64,000 nucleotides of DNA, taken from contig NZ_JAACFS010000040.1 of the NCBI RefSeq assembly GCF_029051645.1, positions 1 to 64,000 of the forward strand. Reading direction: 5' to 3'. The notes under the pieces were generated by a model. It was not told where the DNA came from. It made no database searches and saw only the letters and a program-made list of their open reading frames with translations. Below, one piece after another: positions 1-7,957 of the stretch (the first letter of the stretch is position 1; each line of letters begins with the position of its first letter). This stretch comes from Bradyrhizobium sp. CSA112 (GTDB taxonomy: Bacteria > Pseudomonadota > Alphaproteobacteria > Rhizobiales > Xanthobacteraceae). A program made the translations under genes and the position numbers.

Positions 1-25
1 CAACGGTGGTGTGCGTGTGGCTTAC

Positions 26-59
26 CCCTCTCCCTAACCCTCTGCCGCAAGGGAGAGGG
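26..59. repeat. Dispersed-type inverted repeat upstream of the zinc operon
   Basis: Arms CCCTCTCCCT and AGGGAGAGGG pair perfectly (10 bp) around a 14-nt centre. It belongs to the type of small intergenic palindrome found in many gaps of this window. It could act as a terminator-like hairpin for whatever lies to the left, but no T-tract follows. Confidence 0.7.
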
Positions 60-110
60 AACGCACCTTTTGTGGGCCACTGCTGCGGCCGTTCCCCCAC
101 GTGGACTCCC

Positions 111-131
111 GTAATGTTATATTATAACGTC
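111..131 (+). promoter_or_regulatory. Candidate Zur operator (zinc box)
   Basis: An AT-rich dyad in otherwise GC-rich DNA: GTTATA-T-TATAAC is a perfect 6-1-6 inverted repeat at 116-128, preceded by GTAAT. This matches the general form of alphaproteobacterial Zur sites, which are AT-rich palindromes built around GTTATA/TATAAC. It lies 6 nt upstream of the first start codon of the operon at 137, so bound repressor would cover the promoter or transcription start. The assignment to Zur is inferred from the shape of the site and from the znu genes that follow. Confidence 0.8.
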
Positions 132-136
132 TATCC

Positions 137-328
137 ATGTCTCACGCCCATTCCCACGACCACGCGCATCGTCACCACGGCCAGGCCCACAGCCATGGCC
201 CGGCAACGCCGCATCCGGCGCAGGCCGCTCCCTGGTCGATCCTACGCATGACGGTCGTCGCCCGGCTCGCGGCGGCGCTCGCGGTGAGCGCTGGCCTGTG
301 GGCGGTCGTGCTGGTGGCGATGAGGTGA
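137..328 (+). CDS. His-rich single-pass membrane microprotein, first gene of the zinc operon
   Basis: A 63-residue protein. Residues 1-30 are dominated by His (alternating with Ala, Ser, Asp and Gly); residues about 40-61 form one hydrophobic helix ending in VAMR. The ATG is the first codon after the Zur-type operator, and the stop lies 2 nt before znuC, so it is probably co-transcribed and translationally linked. I recognise no named family. The His-rich segment followed by a membrane anchor suggests a zinc-binding peptide that captures or buffers metal at the membrane beside the transporter; that role is inference. Short length and bias make the topology uncertain. Confidence 0.75.
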   Translation: MSHAHSHDHAHRHHGQAHSHGPATPHPAQAAPWSILRMTVVARLAAALAVSAGLWAVVLVAMR

Positions 329-330
329 GC

Positions 331-1086
331 ATGCCGGCGCAGATCAAATTCAAAAACGTTACGCTCGGCTATGACCGGCATCCGGCGGTGCATCATCTCA
401 ATGGCGAGGTCGCCGCTGGCGCGCTCGTGGCCGTGATCGGGCCGAACGGCGCCGGCAAGTCGACGCTGTTTCGCGGGCTCGCCGGCATTCTCAAGCCGCT
501 GTCGGGATCGATCGATCTCGGCGGCCTTGATATCCGCGACATCGCCTATCTGCCGCAGAGCGTCGACATCGACCGCAGCTTTCCGATTTCGGTGTTCGAT
601 CTGGTCGGCACCGGCCTGTGGCGCTCCACCGGATTTTTCGGCGGCATGGGCAAGGCGGAGCGGGACAAGATCACGCAGGCGCTCGCCGCCGTCGGCCTCA
701 ACGGATTTGAGAACCGTTCGATCGGCACGCTGTCCGGCGGCCAAATGCAGCGCATGCTGTTTGCGCGTGTGCTGCTGCAGGACGCGCGCCTGATCGTACT
801 CGATGAGCCGTTCAATGCCATCGACACCAAGACCTCGGCCGATCTGCTGGCGCTGGTGAAGCGCTGGCATGGTGAGGGCCGCACCGTGCTGGCGGCGCTG
901 CATGACATGGAGCTGGTGCGCGACCAATTCCCCGAAACGCTGCTGCTCGCGCGCGGGCCGGTGGCCTGGGGCGCGACCGCGGAAGTGCTGACTGCGGAAA
1001 ACCTGATGGTCGCGCTGCGGATGTGCGAGGCGTTCGACGACAGCGCCGCCGCCTGCGCGGACGATATGTCGTCACGGGCCGCCTGA
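331..1086 (+). CDS. znuC: Zinc ABC transporter, ATP-binding protein ZnuC
   Basis: A 251-residue ABC ATPase of the metal (Mn/Zn/Fe chelate) class that powers zinc import at the inner membrane. Walker A GPNGAGKST is at residues 37-45, the signature LSGGQ is followed by QRMLFAR, and Walker B ends in LDEP with an H-loop HDM. The ATG at 331 lies 2 nt after the upstream stop; a longer reading from 298 would overlap the previous gene and lacks family similarity. The stop overlaps the start of znuB. Zur control is inferred from the operator at 111-131. Confidence 0.92.
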   Translation: MPAQIKFKNVTLGYDRHPAVHHLNGEVAAGALVAVIGPNGAGKSTLFRGLAGILKPLSGSIDLGGLDIRDIAYLPQSVDIDRSFPISVFDLVGTGLWRSTGFFGGMGKAERDKITQALAAVGLNGFENRSIGTLSGGQMQRMLFARVLLQDARLIVLDEPFNAIDTKTSADLLALVKRWHGEGRTVLAALHDMELVRDQFPETLLLARGPVAWGATAEVLTAENLMVALRMCEAFDDSAAACADDMSSRAA

Positions 1087-1955
1087 TGCTCTACGACGCG
1101 CTGATCGCGCCCTTCATCGAATTCGAGTTCATGCGCCGCGCGCTTGCCGCCGTGATCGCGCTGTCGCTCGGCGCCGCGCCGATCGGTGTGTTCCTGATGC
1201 TGCGGCGGATGAGCCTCGTCGGCGATGCAATGGCGCATGCGATCCTGCCCGGGGCCGCGATCGGCTTCCTCGTATCCGGACTCAACCTGTTTGCGATGAC
1301 GACCGGCGGATTGATCGCGGGCTTTACCGTCGCGATCCTCGCCGGCGTCGTGGCGCGCACCACGGAGCTCAAGGAGGACGCCTCGCTCGCGACCTTCTAT
1401 CTGGTGTCGCTGGCGCTCGGCGTCACCATCGTTTCCATCAAGGGAACCAATATCGACCTGCTGCACGTGCTGTTCGGCAACATCTTGGCGATGGACGACC
1501 AGACGCTGCTGGTGATCGCCTTCAACGCCACGGTCACGCTGCTGGTGATGGCGGTGATCTTTCGGCCGCTGGTGATCGAATGCGTCGATCCGGTGTTCCT
1601 GCGCACCGTCAGCCGCGCTGGTGCGCCCGCGCATCTCGCCTTCCTGGCGCTCGTCGTGATCAACCTCGTCAACGGCTTTCACGCGCTCGGCACGCTGCTC
1701 GGGGTCGGCCTGATGATCCTGCCGGCCGGGATCGCACGGTTCTGGTCGCGCGACATCACCGGCATGATCTGCATCGCGGTCGCGAGCGCCATCGTGTCGG
1801 GCTATGCCGGGCTCGTGCTGTCGTTCCAGACTCGCATCCCCTCCGGTCCTGCTGTCATTCTGATCGCTGCAGTGCTCTATGTCGTGTCGCTACTATTCGG
1901 CAGTGTCAGCGGCCTGGTCCGGCAGATGTTTCCCGGCCGTCACCTCGAGGCGTAG
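1086..1955 (+). CDS. znuB: Zinc ABC transporter, permease ZnuB
   Basis: A 289-residue polytopic inner-membrane protein of the ABC-3 metal permease family, with about eight hydrophobic segments, including the family stretch with RRMSLVGDAMAHAILPG near residue 40. It forms the channel for zinc delivered by the periplasmic binding protein. The ATG at 1086 overlaps the znuC stop (TGATG), showing translational coupling; the reading frame open further upstream is only a shadow of znuC. The stop is 2 nt before znuA. Confidence 0.92.
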   Translation: MLYDALIAPFIEFEFMRRALAAVIALSLGAAPIGVFLMLRRMSLVGDAMAHAILPGAAIGFLVSGLNLFAMTTGGLIAGFTVAILAGVVARTTELKEDASLATFYLVSLALGVTIVSIKGTNIDLLHVLFGNILAMDDQTLLVIAFNATVTLLVMAVIFRPLVIECVDPVFLRTVSRAGAPAHLAFLALVVINLVNGFHALGTLLGVGLMILPAGIARFWSRDITGMICIAVASAIVSGYAGLVLSFQTRIPSGPAVILIAAVLYVVSLLFGSVSGLVRQMFPGRHLEA

Positions 1956-1957
1956 TC

Positions 1958-2827
1958 ATGGTTCGGTTCTGGCTTGTCGCTCTCGCCATGTTCGCGGCTG
2001 CTGGCCCGGCTCGCGCCGCGGATCGCCTCAACGTCGTCGCCAGCTTCTCGATCCTTGGCGACTTCGTCCGCAATGTCGGCGGCGATCGCGTCGATGTCGC
2101 CGCATTAGTCGGCCCCAATAGCGATGCACATGTCTATGTGCCGACGCCTTCGGACGCCAAAAGGATGGCGGATGCGAAGCTCGTATTCGTCAACGGTCTC
2201 GGGTTCGAGGGCTGGTTGGCGCGGCTGGTGAAGTCCGCCGGCGGCAAGGCTTCTGTCGTGACCACGACATCAGGCATCGCGCCGCTCAAGCTCGGCTCGG
2301 CCGCCGATCCACACGCCTGGCAATCGGTCGCTAACGCGAAGGTCTATGTGGTCAATATCCGCGATGCGCTGGCGGCTGCCGATTCGGCCCACGCTGAAAC
2401 CTACAAGTCCAATGCGAGCGCCTATCTGGCAAAACTGGACGAGCTCGACCGCGAGGTGCGCGAGGCGATCGCGAAAATTCCGGAAAGCCGCCGCAAGGTG
2501 ATCTCGACCCACAATGCCTTCGGCTATTTCGCCGCTGCCTATGGCGTCGAATTCATCGCGCCGCTCGGCGTCTCGACCGAATCCGAGGCCAGCGCCCGCG
2601 ATATCGCCAAGATCATCACCCAGATCAGGGCTGCCAAAATACCCGCCGTGTTTCTCGAAAATATCTCCGACCCCCGCCTGATCGGCCGGATATCGGCCGA
2701 GACCGGCGCCAAGGTCGGCGGAACGCTCTATTCGGACAGTCTGACCGGCGAAAAGGGCGATTCTCCCACTTACATTGATATGGTCAGGCACAATATAAAG
2801 GCCCTGACCAGCGCGCTGAGCCCATAG
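1958..2827 (+). CDS. znuA: Zinc ABC transporter, periplasmic binding protein ZnuA (cluster A-I)
   Basis: A 289-residue cluster A-I metal-binding protein with a Sec signal peptide of about 20 residues ending AAGPARA. The expected metal ligands are present: His58 (DAHVYVP), His119 (DPHAWQS), His185 (STHNAFGY) and Asp260 (YSDSL). Unlike E. coli ZnuA it has no long His/Asp/Glu-rich loop; in this operon the His-rich microprotein and the His-rich GTPase could serve that purpose (inference). Manganese cannot be excluded from sequence, but three His plus Asp and the Zur-type site favour zinc. It follows znuB by 2 nt. Confidence 0.9.
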   Translation: MVRFWLVALAMFAAAGPARAADRLNVVASFSILGDFVRNVGGDRVDVAALVGPNSDAHVYVPTPSDAKRMADAKLVFVNGLGFEGWLARLVKSAGGKASVVTTTSGIAPLKLGSAADPHAWQSVANAKVYVVNIRDALAAADSAHAETYKSNASAYLAKLDELDREVREAIAKIPESRRKVISTHNAFGYFAAAYGVEFIAPLGVSTESEASARDIAKIITQIRAAKIPAVFLENISDPRLIGRISAETGAKVGGTLYSDSLTGEKGDSPTYIDMVRHNIKALTSALSP

Positions 2828-2880
2828 GGCAGGGGCCTCCCTGCTTGCCGGTGCGCGCCATATTCCGTTCCGGAGCCATT

Positions 2881-3933
2881 ATGTCTGAACTTTCGTCCCA
2901 AAAAATTCCAGTGACCGTGCTGACGGGCTATCTCGGCGCCGGCAAGACCACGCTGCTCAACCGCATCCTGTCGGAAAACCACGGCAAGAAATACGCCGTC
3001 ATCGTCAACGAATTCGGCGAGATCGGCATCGACAACGACCTGATCATCGGCGCCGACGAAGAGGTGTTCGAGATGAACAATGGCTGCGTCTGCTGCACCG
3101 TGCGCGGCGACCTCGTCCGCATCCTGGACGGCCTGATGAAGCGCAAGGGCAAGTTCGACGCCATCATCGTGGAGACCACCGGGCTCGCCGATCCGGCGCC
3201 GGTGGCGCAGACTTTCTTCGTCGACGAGGACGTGCAGAAGAATGCGCGGCTCGACGCGGTCGTAACCGTCGCCGACGCCAAATGGCTGAGCCATCGCCTG
3301 AAGGACGCGCCGGAGGCCAAGAACCAGATCGCGTTTGCCGATGTGATCGTGCTGAACAAGACCGACCTCGTCTCCAAGCCGGAGCTGGCCGAAGTCGAGG
3401 CCCGCATCCGCGGCATCAATCCTTACGCAAAGCTGCATCGCACCGAGCGCTGCAAGGTGGCGCTGTCTGACGTGCTGGAGCGCGGCGCGTTCGACCTGGA
3501 TCGCATTCTGGAGATCGAGCCGGAATTCCTCGATGCCGGTGACGATCATCATCACCACGACCATGATCATCACGGCCATGACCATCACAATGATCACAGC
3601 CACAGCCATGGCGGCCTGAAGCATTACCACGACGAGGAAATGCAATCGCTGTCGCTGCGATCGGACAAGCCGCTCGACCCGACCATATTCATGCCGTGGC
3701 TGCAAAACCTCGTCGCCACCGAGGGGCAGAAGATCCTGCGCTCGAAAGGCATTCTCGCCTTCACCGACGATGACGACCGCTACGTGTTCCAGGGCGTGCA
3801 CATGATGCTGGAAGGCGATCATCAGCGGAAGTGGAAGGAAGGCGAGCGGCGCGAAAGCCGCGTCGTCTTCATTGGCCGCGAATTGCCGGAGCAGATGATC
3901 CGCGACGGCTTTGAGAGCTGTATTGTCGCGTGA
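2881..3933 (+). CDS. COG0523 (CobW/ZigA-type) GTPase, zinc metallochaperone candidate
   Basis: A 350-residue G3E GTPase. It has Walker A GYLGAGKT (16-23), NEFGEIG (43-49), the metal-binding CVCC motif (69-72), ETTGLADP (99-105), the guanine-specificity motif NKTD (159-162) and a very His-rich linker (about 221-251) before the CobW C-terminal domain. Zur-regulated members of this family (ZigA, YciC, ZNG1) deliver zinc to client enzymes during zinc limitation. The start at 2881 is chosen because conserved sequence begins there; an ATG 36 nt upstream adds no family sequence. The gap of 53 nt to znuA has no terminator, so it is probably in the same operon. Confidence 0.9.
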   Translation: MSELSSQKIPVTVLTGYLGAGKTTLLNRILSENHGKKYAVIVNEFGEIGIDNDLIIGADEEVFEMNNGCVCCTVRGDLVRILDGLMKRKGKFDAIIVETTGLADPAPVAQTFFVDEDVQKNARLDAVVTVADAKWLSHRLKDAPEAKNQIAFADVIVLNKTDLVSKPELAEVEARIRGINPYAKLHRTERCKVALSDVLERGAFDLDRILEIEPEFLDAGDDHHHHDHDHHGHDHHNDHSHSHGGLKHYHDEEMQSLSLRSDKPLDPTIFMPWLQNLVATEGQKILRSKGILAFTDDDDRYVFQGVHMMLEGDHQRKWKEGERRESRVVFIGRELPEQMIRDGFESCIVA

Positions 3934-3952
3934 GGCGGAGAAGATCGAAGTC

Positions 3953-4957
3953 ATGTCCTCCGAACAGCTCACCATTGCATCCCTGACCGATCGCGTGAAG
4001 TCCGTCGCGGTCGGCGCTCCGATTGCCGACGTGCACTTCCTCGGCGATCGCGCAGCCTTCGTATGCGCCGAGGAAAAAGTCGCGTTGGCCGATGCCAACG
4101 GCGAAGTATCCCATGTCGACGTGCATAGCGGCGCCAACCTTTGCACGGCGTCCGATGGCCAGCGCGTCGTCACCGGCGGCGATGACGGCAAGGTCGTTGC
4201 GTTAAATGCCAAGGGCGAAACGTCGGTGATCGCCACCGACGCAAAGCGGCGCTGGATCGACAATGTCGCGCTGCATCCCGATGGCGCGTTTGCCTGGTCG
4301 GCCGGCAAGACGGCCTATGTCCGCAGCGGCAAAGGCGAGGAGAAAAGTTTCGATGCGCCCTCGACCGTCGGCGGGCTGGCGTTTGCGCCGAAGGGCTTGC
4401 GCGTGGCGGTTGCCCATTACAACGGCGTGACGTTGTGGTTTCCCAACATGGCCGCGAAGCCGGAATTTCTGGAATGGGCCGGCTCGCACCTTGCCGTGAC
4501 CTTCAGCCCCGACAACAAATTCCTCGTCACCGCAATGCACGAGCCGGCGCTGCATGGCTGGCGGCTCGCAGATAACAGGCATATGCGGATGAGCGGCTAT
4601 CCCGGCCGCGTCCGCTCGATGTCGTGGAGCGCGGGCGGCAAGGGGCTCGCCACGTCGGGCGCGGATACCGTGATCATCTGGCCGTTTGCCAGCAAGGACG
4701 GTCCGATGGGCAAGGAGCCCGCGATGCTGGCGCCGTTGCAGGCGCGCGTCTCCATGGTCGCCTGTCATCCGAAGCAGGACATCATGGCCGCAGGCTATAG
4801 CGACGGCACCGTGCTGATCGTGCGGCTCGAGGACGGCGCGGAAATTCTGGTGCGTCGCAATGGCGGTGAGCCGGTCTCGGCGCTGGCCTGGAATGCGAAG
4901 GGCACGCTGCTGGCCTTCGGCTCCGAGGACGGCGACGCCGGGCTGCTGGAATTCTAG
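3953..4957 (+). CDS. WD40-like beta-propeller protein linked to the COG0523 GTPase
   Basis: A 334-residue protein built from repeated beta-propeller blades. Motifs of the type VHFLGDRAAFV, FSPDNKFLVTAMHEPALHGW, GLATSGADTVIIWPF and LAWNAKGTLLAFGSEDGDAGLLEF recur roughly every 40-45 residues. It has no signal peptide or membrane segment, so it is predicted to be cytoplasmic. The ATG at 3953 follows a purine-rich GGAGAAG about 10 nt upstream and lies 19 nt after the GTPase stop, which supports co-transcription. Function is unknown: a scaffold or partner that pairs the GTPase with zinc-requiring clients is a reasonable guess. AztD, a propeller zinc chaperone of another znu-like system, is periplasmic and so not obviously the same protein. 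Confidence 0.85.
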   Translation: MSSEQLTIASLTDRVKSVAVGAPIADVHFLGDRAAFVCAEEKVALADANGEVSHVDVHSGANLCTASDGQRVVTGGDDGKVVALNAKGETSVIATDAKRRWIDNVALHPDGAFAWSAGKTAYVRSGKGEEKSFDAPSTVGGLAFAPKGLRVAVAHYNGVTLWFPNMAAKPEFLEWAGSHLAVTFSPDNKFLVTAMHEPALHGWRLADNRHMRMSGYPGRVRSMSWSAGGKGLATSGADTVIIWPFASKDGPMGKEPAMLAPLQARVSMVACHPKQDIMAAGYSDGTVLIVRLEDGAEILVRRNGGEPVSALAWNAKGTLLAFGSEDGDAGLLEF

Positions 4958-5042
4958 GCGTCCCAGACAGGTCCAGGTTCCCCACGGAACCATGCGCCTT
5001 GCCGGCCGTTGACCTCACGAACAATTTCGTGGGTTGAACGAA

Positions 5043-5399
5043 ATGCCTGCCGATGACGACAAGCGCGAATACCGACGGGATATGCTGCTCGCATCCGCGC
5101 TGATCGCGGCCGGGCTGGCTATCTCGGCGCTTGCGCTGACCGCGCTCAGCTCCCGCGATCCCCAGCAAACCGCGCAGGCGACACCGCCCACGCAATCGAC
5201 GCCGGGCGCGGAAACGAAGCCGCCCGCACCCGCAGAGAAACCGCCCGCGCCCGCGGAGCCGGGCACCACCGGCCAACGGCCATCAGATATTCCGCCGCAA
5301 CCGGCCCGGCCCGACCCGGACGCGCAGAAGCGGGGCGCTGAGCCCGCGCTGCCGCCGGCGCCAGCAGAGAAGGTTGCGCCGCCGGTCCGCGAGAAATGA
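5043..5399 (+). CDS. Proline-rich membrane-anchored protein, unknown function
   Basis: A 118-residue protein with a short charged N-terminus (PADDDKREYRRD), one hydrophobic helix of about 20 residues and then a Pro/Ala/Glu-rich tail with the repeated unit KPPAPAE, which is probably extended in the periplasm. A TTG three codons earlier (5034) is an alternative start; ATG 5043 is preferred. The gap of 85 nt to the propeller gene contains a small CACGAA/TTCGTG hairpin just before the start. Whether it belongs to the zinc operon is unclear. I do not recognise a family. Confidence 0.6.
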   Translation: MPADDDKREYRRDMLLASALIAAGLAISALALTALSSRDPQQTAQATPPTQSTPGAETKPPAPAEKPPAPAEPGTTGQRPSDIPPQPARPDPDAQKRGAEPALPPAPAEKVAPPVREK

Positions 5400-5503
5400 C
5401 CCCACTCCCACAGCTCCAATTGTGCAATCGCAAAGTTGGTGGGCCGGCGAAAACCTGCGGTGCGCGCCCTGACGCAACATTGTGCAGCCATGCGACCCCG
5501 ATT

Positions 5504-5527
5504 CCCTCGTATCAATTTGTATGAGGG
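5504..5527. promoter_or_regulatory. Imperfect palindrome upstream of the dioxygenase gene
   Basis: CCCTC and GAGGG arms enclose a pseudo-symmetric AT-rich core (GTATCAATTTGTAT), 110 nt before the dioxygenase start. It could be an operator for a catabolic regulator not encoded here. The remaining 240-nt gap holds nothing else I can identify. Confidence 0.3.
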
Positions 5528-5637
5528 GGCACAGGCGTCGCCTCCGAACGCCTTGTGTTGATCCCCAACAAGCGGTTAGGCTTGCTGCAATAACAGCCGG
5601 CAGGTCGAACAACGGCCGCCAGGTCAGGGAGTGACGC

Positions 5638-6579
5638 ATGCGTGAGTTAACGCCGGAAACGATCACGGACGCCGTGCTCGACCAGATGGCGACAACGCCG
5701 GACCCGCGCCTGAAGATGATCATGGCATCAGCGGTCAAGCACCTCCATGCCTTCGCCCGCGAGATCAATCTGACGCCGGCGGAGTGGATCAAGGGCATCG
5801 AATTCATGACCGCCGCCGGCAAGATGTGCTCGCCGGAACGGCAGGAATTCATCCTGCTGTCCGACACGCTCGGCCTCTCGGCGCTCGTCAATGGCCTGCA
5901 CGACGCGACCGCCCTGGAGGAAGCCACCCATACCAGCCTGCTCGGCCCGTTCTACCGCGAGGCCGCGCCGACGCTCGCGGCCGGCAGTTCGATCGCCAAA
6001 AATCCACAGCCCGGCAGCGAATGTGTGCTTTACGGCCGCGTAACCGATGCCGGCGGCAAGCCGGTCGCAGGCGCCACCGTCTCGATCTGGCAAACCGGCG
6101 CCGACGGCCTCTACGACATTCAGGCCAGCGCGACCTCGGTCGATTATCGCGGCGTGTTCGCGACCGATGCGGAAGGATTCTATGTGCTGCGCACCGTCAA
6201 GCCGCTCGGCTATTCGATACCCATGGATGGACCGGTCGGCGCCATGGTGAAGGCGCAGGCGCGGCACGGCATGAGACCGGCGCATATTCACTTGTTGGTC
6301 GGCGCGTCGGGCTATCGAGAGCTCGTTACCGCGCTCTATCTGCGCGACGACCCCCATTTGGCTGATGATGTCGTGTTCGGCTCGTCGGGCGATCTCGCCG
6401 TCGACGTGGTCGCGAGCGATCCGGACTGCCCGATCAAGGGCATGCCGAGCATCCGCTTCGACATGCGGCTGTCGCGCGAAAGCGCCGCCGACAAGACCAG
6501 CGGGCGCGTCGGCGCCGATCCGTCGGCGATCATCAAACAATCGGCCAAAAACGAATCCGCGCCGGCGGGGGCCGGATAG
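5638..6579 (+). CDS. Intradiol ring-cleavage dioxygenase (catechol/hydroxyquinol 1,2-dioxygenase family)
   Basis: A 313-residue non-haem Fe(III) dioxygenase that opens a catechol-type ring between the two hydroxyls. An N-terminal helical dioxygenase_N region (about 1-105) precedes the beta-sandwich catalytic domain. The four iron ligands are visible: Tyr159 (DGLYD), Tyr192 (GYSIP), His216 and His218 (RPAHIHLL). Overall form is closest to hydroxyquinol 1,2-dioxygenases, but substrate cannot be fixed from sequence. It lies 91 nt upstream of an ABC importer on the same strand, so the importer may supply an aromatic acid. The C-terminal tail (about 40 residues after the domain) is low-complexity. 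Confidence 0.9.
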   Translation: MRELTPETITDAVLDQMATTPDPRLKMIMASAVKHLHAFAREINLTPAEWIKGIEFMTAAGKMCSPERQEFILLSDTLGLSALVNGLHDATALEEATHTSLLGPFYREAAPTLAAGSSIAKNPQPGSECVLYGRVTDAGGKPVAGATVSIWQTGADGLYDIQASATSVDYRGVFATDAEGFYVLRTVKPLGYSIPMDGPVGAMVKAQARHGMRPAHIHLLVGASGYRELVTALYLRDDPHLADDVVFGSSGDLAVDVVASDPDCPIKGMPSIRFDMRLSRESAADKTSGRVGADPSAIIKQSAKNESAPAGAG

Positions 6580-6670
6580 TCCCGGTCGACCTAACCATTC
6601 GCAGCGACCGGGCGGAGATCCGGCGGAGCCGAAATGACTGATAATAACAACAACGAATGAGGGGGAAGCA

Positions 6671-7915
6671 ATGAAACGCAGGACATTTCTCGGCGGAGCG
6701 ATGGCGGTTGCCGTGCTCGGACAGGGTTCGAGCGCGTCTGCGCAGCAGCCGCCGATCAAGATCGGCATGTCGATGCCGCAGACCGGCGGTCTCGCCGGCG
6801 GCGGCAAGGCTTCGCTGCTCGGCATCGAAATCTGGCGCGACGACATCAATGCCAAGGGCGGCCTGCTAGGTCGCAAGGTCGAACTCGTCGTCTATGACGA
6901 CAAGTCGAGCGCCTCGGAGACGCCGGCGATCTACGCCAAGCTGGTCGATGTCGACAAGGTTGATCTGCTGTTCGCGCCCTACGCGACCGTGCCGACGGCG
7001 CCGATCATGCCGTTCGTCAAGCAGCGCGGCCTGCTGCTGATGGGCAATTTCTCGTTCCAGGTGAACAGCAAGGTCGGCCACGACATGTGGTTCAACAATG
7101 CGCCCTGGGGGCCGGCCGATAGCTGGGCGGCATCGTTCCTCGATCTGGCGCAGAAAGCCGGCGGCAAGAACATGGCGCTGCTCACGGCGGACCAGGAATT
7201 CGCGCAAAACCTCGCGCTGACGGCCCGGGATGTCGCCAAGAAGCGCAACCTTCCTGTCGTCTTCGACCAGGTCTATCCGCCGAACACGGTGGAGTTTTCC
7301 TCCATCATCCGCGCGCTCAAGGCCGCCAAACCCGACATCGTCTATGTCGCATCCTATCCGCCTGACTCGGCCGGCATCCTGCGCGCGGTGAACGAGATCG
7401 GGATCGGCGACGACGTCAAGATTTTCGGCGGCGGCATGGTCGGCCTGCAATTCGCCGCCGTCATGTCGAACCTCGGCTCGCTGCTCAACGGCGTCGTGAA
7501 CTACAATACCTGGCTGCCGGAAAAGAGCATGTATTTCGACGGCACCAAGGAATTCTTCGACAAGTACACAAAGCGCGCCGTCGAAGCCAAGGTCGATCCG
7601 CTCGGCTATTACCTGGCGCCGTTCGGCTATGCGATGGGCCAGATGATCGAGGCGGCGGTCAATTCCACAAAGTCGCTCGACCAGAAGGGCATCGCCAAAT
7701 ATCTGCGCGAGAACGAGCACAAGACCATCGTCGGGCCGATCGCGTTTTCGGCGGATGGCGAGCGCAAGGAAACTGCGACGCTGCAGGCCCAGTTCCGGGG
7801 CGTGAAGGACAAGGACATCGAGCAGTTCCGGTCCTCCGGCAAGCAGGTGATCCTGTTCCCCGAGAAGCTGAAAACTGGAGATCTCATCAGTCCCTTCGAG
7901 GCTGCCCGAAAGTAG
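6671..7915 (+). CDS. Branched-chain-amino-acid-type ABC transporter, substrate-binding protein
   Basis: A 414-residue periplasmic binding protein of the LivJ/type I family (Peripla_BP_6). The N-terminus KRRTFLGGAM followed by a hydrophobic stretch and ASAQQ is a twin-arginine-type signal, suggesting export in a folded state. The start has a strong GAGGGGGAAGC ribosome site. It heads a five-gene importer operon (binding protein, two permeases, two ATPases). Next to a ring-cleavage dioxygenase, aromatic acids or amides are as plausible as amino acids; the substrate is not determinable here. Confidence 0.92.
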   Translation: MKRRTFLGGAMAVAVLGQGSSASAQQPPIKIGMSMPQTGGLAGGGKASLLGIEIWRDDINAKGGLLGRKVELVVYDDKSSASETPAIYAKLVDVDKVDLLFAPYATVPTAPIMPFVKQRGLLLMGNFSFQVNSKVGHDMWFNNAPWGPADSWAASFLDLAQKAGGKNMALLTADQEFAQNLALTARDVAKKRNLPVVFDQVYPPNTVEFSSIIRALKAAKPDIVYVASYPPDSAGILRAVNEIGIGDDVKIFGGGMVGLQFAAVMSNLGSLLNGVVNYNTWLPEKSMYFDGTKEFFDKYTKRAVEAKVDPLGYYLAPFGYAMGQMIEAAVNSTKSLDQKGIAKYLRENEHKTIVGPIAFSADGERKETATLQAQFRGVKDKDIEQFRSSGKQVILFPEKLKTGDLISPFEAARK

Positions 7916-7957
7916 GCCTCGTGGCTTTTCCGGCTTCGAGCCAAGGGGGGACCTGAC

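Noticed and set aside
137..251. Overlapping plus-strand frame from 6 to 251
   Set aside because: It reads through the 26-59 palindrome and the operator, and has no conserved features; the frame starting at 137 follows the operator and has the His-rich pattern.
2770..4308. 512-codon open frame on the minus strand opposite the GTPase and propeller genes
   Set aside because: It is antisense to two well-supported genes, rich in His/Asp/Val by complement of their codon bias, and shows no family motif. It is a GC-bias shadow.
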